From: Candidatus Eisenbacteria bacterium
GTDB lineage: Bacteria; Eisenbacteria; RBG-16-71-46; CAIMUX01; JAHJDP01
NCBI GenBank assembly: GCA_018831195.1
Contig: JAHJDP010000074.1
Span: 1-58,436 of the forward strand
Length of the DNA: 58,436 bases
Direction: 5' to 3'
This document shows positions 52,446 to 58,436 of this stretch, one piece after another (position 1 is the stretch's first letter; each line of letters starts with the position of its first letter). Both the position numbers and the translations under genes were made by a program. A model generated the notes under the pieces. That model was given only the letters and a program-made list of their open reading frames with translations, ran no database searches and was not told the origin of the DNA.

Positions 52446-54524
52446 ATGCATTTATATTATCCGCTGAATATCCTTGAAACCGAATGGGGGCCGGGCGGAA
52501 TGGATACCAAAGAACACTATTATCAGGATGATCCGAAAATCGGCCCGCCGGATGTGAGAACCGATTTGCCGGGCATTGATTATTATTTTATCGGGAATGG
52601 GCATATCCTGGCGGCGATTCAGGTCTGCACATCAGGAAGCGCGACCCCGCTTGGCCTATTGGTCATGCATCCGGAGAGATTCGGCTCCAAGAGGCAGGCG
52701 CTGACCATGGATTCCAGGGATGGCTTGAGGCCGACAATGATCAGGTTGCGCGAGGGCCGGGAACTCCGCCATCCCCTCGCGGAGCGGGTGAGATCGGCTT
52801 GGATTCAGATCAATGATATTCCCGCCGTCCTGGCGTCATGGTCGCATGGTGATCTTGCCGTAGAGGAACGATTCTATTGCCCGGATCGCTCCTCGCCTGC
52901 ATTGATCCGTGAGATTCGGATAGTTTCATCCACCGGATCACCGCGTGATTTGATCCTTGTCACCGGCCCGGAGAAGGCTCAGCTGGAGGCCGGCCTTCAA
53001 CTTTATGAAAACACTCCGGTAACGCTGACATTGGAATACAGTCTCGAAGAGCTGGATGCACAAACGATGTGCCGGACTCGTTTGAGAAAGACGCCGGTTA
53101 AGAATATACCCGCAGCGGACTATTGGAACACTTTGGGAACATTCCAATCGTCATCAAAGCTGTTGGATCATCTCTTTGCCGTCTCCCGGAACCAGATCGC
53201 TGCTGTTCCCGCGGCATCGGGAGCGATGGATGCCAGCATATGGCAATACAATCGAGAGTGGCTCCGGGATCAAACAATGGTTGTGATGAGCCGGATTATG
53301 CTGGGGGAATTTGAATCATCGCAAGTGGCCCTCCGCCGCCTCATGAACGATTTTGTAAGCGAGGGCGGTGATACCGTTGATTCAGGCTGCCTCCGGCCCG
53401 CATTAGAGACGGAGCTTGATCAAAACGGGGAGATCTTGACCGCATTGAGGACATATGTGGATTGGACGGGTGATTCATCGATTGTGGAAGAGTTCTGGCC
53501 CAAGATAGAAGCGACGGCGGAATTTCCTCTTCGAAAGATGTTCCGCCATGAGCCCTCCGGTCTGTTGCACAATCAGCGCGATTATTGGGAGCGGCATATT
53601 GTCCACGGAATTCAAGACGGATTGGAACTTGCCCACCAGCTCTATGTCTCTGCCGGATTATCCGATGCGGCCCGCCTGGCGCGTTTGATGGGGCGGGAGG
53701 AAAAGGCTCAGCGCTGGGAATCGGAAGGGCGCCGGTTGCAGCGGGCCATAATGATGGATAAGCAGTACTCCCTGATAGATGAAGGCCGCTTTATCAAACG
53801 GAGGGATATTTCCGGATCGGTGCAACGGGAGATTCGTCCCCGAGAGGGGGCCGATCTTCCTTCTGAGATTCCCCTTATGCGCGAGGGCCCCCATTTACTG
53901 GATCCAGATTCTGCATCAGTGATTCCCATTGCGATGGAGTTCATTGATCCCAAATGTGAGCTGGCGCGTTGTACATTAGAGCAGACGGAGGAATTGTGGA
54001 ATCAGCAGTGGGAAGGGGGAGGGTACAGCCGGTACAATATCACTTCTGAGGCCGGATCGCCCGCGCCCTGGCCGATCGCCACGGTTCGCATTGCAGCGGC
54101 CTATTTTGAAAACGGTGATGACGAAAAGGTGTGGCGCGCCCTTGAATGGATCGGCTCGGCGCCGGGTTCACGATCCGGATCCTGGTTTGAATTTTACGGA
54201 CCCAGCCCTGTTCCGCCGTATCCCCAGGTAGGCGTCATCCCTTGGACATGGGCTGAAATCGTACGCTTCCATATCCATCATCTTTTAGGTGTCCGCCCTG
54301 AGTTAGACCACCTCATCCTCAGGCCGAGGTTGCTTCCCGGCATGAAAAGTATGAGCGCCGATTTGAGGTTGCGGAATTTTCGTTTGCGTCTGAAAATATC
54401 GAAGGCCGAGCCCGGCGAACGACCGGGATTCACCATGGAGAATCGGTATTTTCCCTGTTCGGCGGCAGGTGTTAAAATCCCGTGGCCCGAAAAGGATTTG
54501 GCCGTGACAGCTGTGCTCGATTGA
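52446..54524 (+). CDS. Predicted (alpha/alpha)6-barrel glycosidase (GH15/GH65-like)
   Basis: A 692-residue cytoplasmic protein without a signal peptide. The N-terminal ~230 residues are beta-rich. The helical barrel has WQYNREWLRDQTMVVMSRIMLGEFESSQ (catalytic-region R-E-W-L-R-D), LRPALETELDQNGEILTALRTYVDWTGDSSIVEEFWPKIEATAEFPL, YWERHIVHGIQDGLELAHQLY and EELWNQQWEGGGYSRYN. This layout resembles GH15/GH65 and related glucoamylase-type proteins. The general acid/base is not assigned. A GH63-like or amylo-glucosidase role cannot be excluded. ATG 52446 has no strong ribosome site; ATG 52500 is an alternative. Confidence 0.7.
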   Translation: MHLYYPLNILETEWGPGGMDTKEHYYQDDPKIGPPDVRTDLPGIDYYFIGNGHILAAIQVCTSGSATPLGLLVMHPERFGSKRQALTMDSRDGLRPTMIRLREGRELRHPLAERVRSAWIQINDIPAVLASWSHGDLAVEERFYCPDRSSPALIREIRIVSSTGSPRDLILVTGPEKAQLEAGLQLYENTPVTLTLEYSLEELDAQTMCRTRLRKTPVKNIPAADYWNTLGTFQSSSKLLDHLFAVSRNQIAAVPAASGAMDASIWQYNREWLRDQTMVVMSRIMLGEFESSQVALRRLMNDFVSEGGDTVDSGCLRPALETELDQNGEILTALRTYVDWTGDSSIVEEFWPKIEATAEFPLRKMFRHEPSGLLHNQRDYWERHIVHGIQDGLELAHQLYVSAGLSDAARLARLMGREEKAQRWESEGRRLQRAIMMDKQYSLIDEGRFIKRRDISGSVQREIRPREGADLPSEIPLMREGPHLLDPDSASVIPIAMEFIDPKCELARCTLEQTEELWNQQWEGGGYSRYNITSEAGSPAPWPIATVRIAAAYFENGDDEKVWRALEWIGSAPGSRSGSWFEFYGPSPVPPYPQVGVIPWTWAEIVRFHIHHLLGVRPELDHLILRPRLLPGMKSMSADLRLRNFRLRLKISKAEPGERPGFTMENRYFPCSAAGVKIPWPEKDLAVTAVLD

Positions 54525-54565
54525 TGGGCGGCCCATCGGCTCCCGGGCGGCAATGATGCGTTCCG

Positions 54566-56317
54566 TTAAGACCGCCGGGTTGTTAATCCGATTTCCTTCC
54601 AATAAATCCCGGCCCGCCGCCGGATATTCTCTGGATTCACTTTCCCCGTTGTCGTGATGACTTCTGTCAGTCTCTTAGGCAGGTTTATCTCATTCGGATT
54701 CCAGCCACATTTGATTTTAAACTCGTATTTTCGCCGGAGCGTGTCAGAACAGAAGGCGTCCAGCTCGTCCTGCGCGCACGGCCGCCACAACAAATCCAAT
54801 CCCTCTTTGATAATTTCCGGTTTGTAAATATTCCGGGCAAAGAGGCATATCACGAGGGAATTGAGCAGCATCCTGAACTTTGCTTCAGATGCCAGTTTCT
54901 TTGTCTGATCCTCCAGGCTCATGTCCGCTTTGAGAAGGGCCTGGTCAATTGAATAACCGGCGCCATCAAGGTGGGAATGGCGGACACCGACAATCCAATC
55001 GGTAAAAGCGTTTTCTCCGGTGATATAACCGGCTCCCTCGTTTCCTCCGAAGCATATCGCCGCGTCTTCCCCACCGTAGATGCGGCTGCACGCCGCGGCC
55101 CCCTTCTCAAGGTCTTTGTAAAAGGGGGTGGCATGCCGGCTCATCTTTTCCATGGATTCAAGGTAGGTCTCTGCATCCCCAAACCTGAGCACCAAGCCGT
55201 CAGTTTCATCGGTCCCGATCAACCCGCCGAGAAAGGCGTCGGTCGCCCAGGCCAGCGTCACACCGACCGACATGGCGTCCCAACCCTCCTTCTCTGTTTT
55301 GTGAAGCAGCTTGAGGATGCACTTGGGATCATTGATCGATAAATTTGTGCCGAGCGCGTAAATTAACTCGAAGTCGTAGGAAACCTGAAAGGTTTTAAAG
55401 CCGTGTTCTTTGTGGAATTGTTCGCGCAGCGTCGCCAGATGGATACATCCGCATTGGCAATGAGCGCAGGCGATTTGCCGGGAAAGATGGTCATTGCCGA
55501 ATACTTCACCTGAAATTTGCTCCGAGCCTTCAAACCAACCCTGGCTGAAGTTTCTTGTGGGCAGTCCCTGAATCTTGTTTAATGCAAGGATATTTCCGGC
55601 GGTCCCCAGATCGTGGTATTTCTTCATCTCTCCCGATGCAACAACAGTGTCATAGAGGGAATCGTAATACTTCTTGAATTTCTTCTTGTCAGGTACGGTC
55701 AAATAGCGGTTGCCGCCGATAACCATTGCCTTGAGTTTCTTGGAACCCATGACCGCGCCCAAACCGAGCCGGCCGAAATGCCGCTGTGTGTCAACGGTGG
55801 CGCAGGCATAAGTCGACAGGCGTTCCCCGGCGGGGCCGATTCTAAGAATACTTCTTTTGCCGCCCGCGCCGATGTCCCGTCCGCGCAGCACCCGTTCGGT
55901 CGCGGAAGAAGAATAACCCCAAAGACTACCGGCATGAAGAAACTCCACTTGATCATTGTAAATATTGAGAAATACCGGTTCCCGGGCCGCGCCGATGATA
56001 ACAATGGCGCTGAAGCCGGCATTGTACAGCGCCATGGCGAGCCGGCCGCCGGCGTGGGATTCGCCCAATTCTCCTGTGTGCGGCGATTTGAACAGAGCGA
56101 CTGTTTTGGTGGCGACGGGCAGGATATTGCTGAACGGGCCGATGGATAAAATAATCGGGTTGCCTGCGTCGAAGGGATCAATCGAAGGGTCACAGTAGCG
56201 CTCGAGGAGATGTGTCCCGGCTGCCGTCCCACCCATCGTTCTGTGAAAGAGCTCTTCTTCTTCGAGAACCCGGCTTTTCTGAGAGGAGAGATCGATTTCA
56301 AGAATTTGCTTCCACAC
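54566..56317 (-). CDS. Aldehyde:ferredoxin oxidoreductase (tungsten/molybdenum pterin family)
   Basis: A 583-residue AOR-family protein. The N-terminal beta domain (WKQILEIDLSSQ, PIILSIGPFSNILPVATKTVALFKSPHTGELGESHAGGRLAMALYNAGF) binds the bis-pterin cofactor. The middle has ERLSTYACATVDTQRHFGRLGLGAVMGSKKLKA, the 4Fe-4S ligands in CAHCQCGC (Cys), and the C-terminal LRFGDAETYLE and GYITGENAFTDW regions. It oxidises aldehydes to acids with ferredoxin as acceptor. The start is GTG 56317 with AGGAGG 7 bases upstream; the frame extends further. Its start overlaps the ferredoxin gene by 20 bases. Confidence 0.88.
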   Translation of the reverse strand: MWKQILEIDLSSQKSRVLEEEELFHRTMGGTAAGTHLLERYCDPSIDPFDAGNPIILSIGPFSNILPVATKTVALFKSPHTGELGESHAGGRLAMALYNAGFSAIVIIGAAREPVFLNIYNDQVEFLHAGSLWGYSSSATERVLRGRDIGAGGKRSILRIGPAGERLSTYACATVDTQRHFGRLGLGAVMGSKKLKAMVIGGNRYLTVPDKKKFKKYYDSLYDTVVASGEMKKYHDLGTAGNILALNKIQGLPTRNFSQGWFEGSEQISGEVFGNDHLSRQIACAHCQCGCIHLATLREQFHKEHGFKTFQVSYDFELIYALGTNLSINDPKCILKLLHKTEKEGWDAMSVGVTLAWATDAFLGGLIGTDETDGLVLRFGDAETYLESMEKMSRHATPFYKDLEKGAAACSRIYGGEDAAICFGGNEGAGYITGENAFTDWIVGVRHSHLDGAGYSIDQALLKADMSLEDQTKKLASEAKFRMLLNSLVICLFARNIYKPEIIKEGLDLLWRPCAQDELDAFCSDTLRRKYEFKIKCGWNPNEINLPKRLTEVITTTGKVNPENIRRRAGIYWKEIGLTTRRS

Positions 56318-56732
56318 GGCTCTCCTCCTTCCTCTCACCCATCACAAGGACCTCATTGGGGCAATACCGGACACAGACGCCGCAATGTGAACAAGGGAGG
56401 GGAAGCTTTGTTTCGTCATCCCATTGCAATGCCTGAATCAAACAGGCCTTCACGCAATCTCCACAAGATGTGCATTTTTCCGCATCGAGCTTTAGAGCGC
56501 CATTGGAGCGCTGGGTCAGTGCGCCCGTGGGGCAGGCGGCGACACAGCCTGGATTTGTACAAGCCCGGCAGGCTCTGATTGAAAATGCGCCCTCGGTTCC
56601 CATATAGGTTCTGATGCGTATTGCTGATTTTGATGTTGTCAGCGCTTCGTGCCATGTGCGGGAACAGGAATACATGCAAGAGAGACAGCCGATGCATTGA
56701 TCGCGGGCTGCGACTTTAAGAACCTTGCCCAT
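56298..56732 (-). CDS. 4Fe-4S ferredoxin-like electron-transfer subunit
   Basis: A 144-residue protein carrying multiple iron-sulfur clusters: CIGCLSCMYSCSRTW, CRACTNPGCVAACPTGAL, CTSCGDCVKACLIQAL and CSHCGVCVRYCPNEV. This is the DMSO-reductase-type/polyferredoxin subunit pattern. Immediately upstream of and overlapping the AOR gene, it is probably the electron acceptor for the aldehyde oxidoreductase. Confidence 0.87.
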   Translation of the reverse strand: MGKVLKVAARDQCIGCLSCMYSCSRTWHEALTTSKSAIRIRTYMGTEGAFSIRACRACTNPGCVAACPTGALTQRSNGALKLDAEKCTSCGDCVKACLIQALQWDDETKLPLPCSHCGVCVRYCPNEVLVMGERKEESRVEANS

Positions 56733-56809
56733 CCGGCACCTCCGCTGTCCCTGGGCTTGCTTGCCGATATGCTGCCGGCAAATGAAATCCGAATATCCGG
56801 AGATGCGCG

Positions 56810-57178
56810 TTAGGCGGCGAGTAATTCCGTGATCGCCTCGAGAAGCTCATCCCGCAGGATAGGTTTGGGGAATATCCGGGCGGCCCCGATTCCTTTTGCA
56901 ATCCCGAGATACCTCTGCGGAGTATCGCGGCCCCCACCGGAAATCGCAATGATTGGAAGCTTCGACCAGCGGCGGTGAAGATCCATAATAGTTTCGATTC
57001 CTTCCTTCTCCGGCATGATGATATCGGTTATGACCAGATCCACGGGGTTTTCCTCTTGTATCTGAAGCGCGACAACTCCGTTAGGCGCTTCTTCGACATC
57101 ATAACCGGCCTCCTCCAAGGTCATACGAAGCATGATCCGGATACGTTCATCATCATCTACCACTAATAGACGGGCCAT
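56810..57178 (-). CDS. Single-domain response regulator (CheY-like)
   Basis: A 122-residue receiver domain with VDDD (Asp pair), the phosphoacceptor in DLVITDIIMPEKEG, the Ser in IAISGGG and the Lys in FPKPIL. No output domain. It lies 4 bases after the hybrid kinase stop (57182) on the same strand, so it is likely one operon and a phosphotransfer partner of that kinase. Confidence 0.88.
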   Translation of the reverse strand: MARLLVVDDDERIRIMLRMTLEEAGYDVEEAPNGVVALQIQEENPVDLVITDIIMPEKEGIETIMDLHRRWSKLPIIAISGGGRDTPQRYLGIAKGIGAARIFPKPILRDELLEAITELLAA

Positions 57179-57181
57179 GGC

Positions 57182-58318
57182 CTATGCCTCCCTAACGTTT
57201 GTCTTGTGAAGCACCTCTTGAATTTCTTTCAGGAACAGCGATCTTGTAATCGGTTTTTTGAGATACCGGCTTATTCCAATTTCCTTTGCCTGCCCTTCGT
57301 CAAATACTTCGCTATACCCGGTAAAGAGGATGATGGGCATATTCGGGCGGATTTTTAAAACGGCCCGGGCGATCTCGGGGCCGGTCATCTCCGGCATGGT
57401 GACATCACTGATGATGAGATCAAATTGATCCGGGTCCGCCTTGAAATGCTTCAGGGCATTCAGGGGGGATGTAAAGCAGCTGACGGCATACCCGGCCCCC
57501 TCAAGGGAAATCCTTCCCAGCTCGGTAATGACTTCCTCGTCATCCAGAAGAAGTATATGTTCAATTCCCTTCAGTGATTTGGCATCCGTAGGGCTGCCAG
57601 GCCGCTTTACTTCCTTGATGATGGATGGGAAAAGGATTGTAAACGTTGTTCCCTTCCCGGGCGCGGAATCAAGTCTGATTTTGCCGCCCATTGATTCCAC
57701 GATTCCATGAACAGTGGCGAGACCCATGCCGGCGCCGACATTCACTTTCTTGGTTGTGTAAAAGGGATCAAAAACCCTCTCCTGGACGTTGGGATCCATG
57801 CCGACGCCTGTATCTGAGACGGTGAGCTTGACCCACCGGTCCTTTTCTGCGCCACCGACCGGGTTCTCAACAGCGGATCCGCCGAAAATATTTTCCAGCG
57901 AGATGGATAATTGTCCCCCATTCTCGATCATCGCATGAAGGGCGTTGGTGCATAAATTCATGATAACCTGGTGGATTTGAGCCGGATCCCCAAGGATAGG
58001 ATGGCACTGGGGATCAATCTGCTGGTGAATTTGTATCGTTGCCGGGAATGTCGCCCGGAGAAGCTTGAGAACTTCTTTCAAAATCGATTGAATGGACAGC
58101 GCCGACCGCTCGTGCGCTGCCTGCCGGCTGAAGGTGAGGATCTGATCCACAAGCTCTCCGGCCCGCTGACCCGCTTCAAAGATGTGATTAAGACAGATCC
58201 TGGTTCGACTGTCTTCTTCAACATCCTCCATCGCCAGTTCGGCGAAACCGATGATTGAATAGAGGATGTTATTAAAATCGTGGGCGATGCCGCCGGCTAG
58301 CCTGGATTTCCACCGCCC
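57182..58318 (-). pseudogene. Hybrid histidine kinase with C-terminal receiver, 5' end broken
   Basis: The frame encodes the H-box LAGGIAHDFNNILYSIIGFAEL (His codon 58282-58280), N-box LCTNALHAMIENGG, G1 VSDTGVGMD, G2 GAGMGLATVHGIVESMGG, then a receiver with LLLDDEEVITELG, the Asp in LIISDVTMPEMTG and the Lys in YLKKPI. The frame is stopped by TAG at 58319-58321, just 12 codons before the H-box, and no ATG/GTG/TTG lies between them. The next start (ATG 58231) lies after the H-box and cannot give a working kinase. An adjacent frame carries ELGAVEIQ, which resembles the expected pre-H-box text, so a frameshift or assembly join is likely. The sensor part is missing from the window. Confidence 0.7.
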
Positions 58319-58436
58319 CTAATTCACTAAGAATTCTGACCTAAGGCTCCACGATCTTCGCTGCGGAGTATCCTCAAAACCGCCATCACACCATGCTTTC
58401 CGCCTGAAACGACCAGATGAGTGAAATTGTAGCTCT

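Overview
The window looks like chromosomal DNA of a diderm (two-membrane) bacterium, probably in or near the Fibrobacterota-Chlorobiota-Bacteroidota group. Candidatus Eisenbacteria is my best guess from memory of protein style; no rRNA or other marker here fixes the taxonomy. The reasons are: four large exported proteins ending in a FlgD-Ig/type IX-like C-terminal domain; several right-handed beta-helix, BNR/Asp-box and CarboxypepD-reg repeat proteins; lipoproteins with lspA; an outer-membrane barrel ending in an aromatic residue; and a leucyl-tRNA synthetase with an HVGN form of the HIGH motif. I saw no rRNA, tRNA, CRISPR array or prophage.

Layout. 0-10 kb is an accessory, surface-protein region. 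A beta-helix gene fragment is cut by an IS3-family element, which abuts a second DDE transposase gene. Then come a secreted beta-helix protein, a large subtilisin-like protease, a decayed serine-recombinase relic, and another beta-helix protein flanked by two similar 34-bp sequences. 10-23 kb holds a nucleotidyltransferase and a cation-diffusion transporter, leuS translationally coupled to a secreted repeat protein, an unusual SDR, a DUF4097 protein built of DTGSGDV repeats, and an M14 metallopeptidase. 23-33 kb holds a glycosyltransferase with two lipoproteins, a lone AmrS radical SAM enzyme, fetA-fetB-lspA, a glycosyltransferase with two methyltransferases, an HD-GYP protein and a zincin.

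34-45 kb holds an alpha/beta-hydrolase-like protein lacking its nucleophile, a BNR-repeat exported protein, a lipoprotein, a Maf pyrophosphatase, and two tandem paralogous secreted proteins. Each paralogue is a complete transcription unit with a near-consensus promoter, a palindromic leader, an ORF and a hairpin terminator. 43-48.5 kb holds small regulatory or unknown proteins (two CpXC proteins, GNAT, SdpI-like, DUF6868-like), an outer-membrane barrel and a polyferredoxin. 48.5-58.4 kb holds a frameshifted small lipoprotein, a P1 peptidase with a P-loop kinase, TetR divergent from a V4R sensor with a 63-residue partner, an (alpha/alpha)6 glycosidase, a tungsten-type aldehyde:ferredoxin oxidoreductase with its ferredoxin, and a response regulator with a 5'-broken hybrid histidine kinase.

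Two kinds of export tag coexist. Four proteins carry the FlgD/T9SS-like domain. Three others end instead in a short T-W-G-x-(I/L)-K-x-x-Y motif. That tag and the duplicated transcription units with a compensatorily changed leader palindrome are the most novel observations. Other points worth attention are the enzyme-like proteins that lack canonical catalytic residues (hydrolase Ser to Gly, SDR without YxxxK, subtilase without the oxyanion Asn) and the programmed-frameshift IS3 element.
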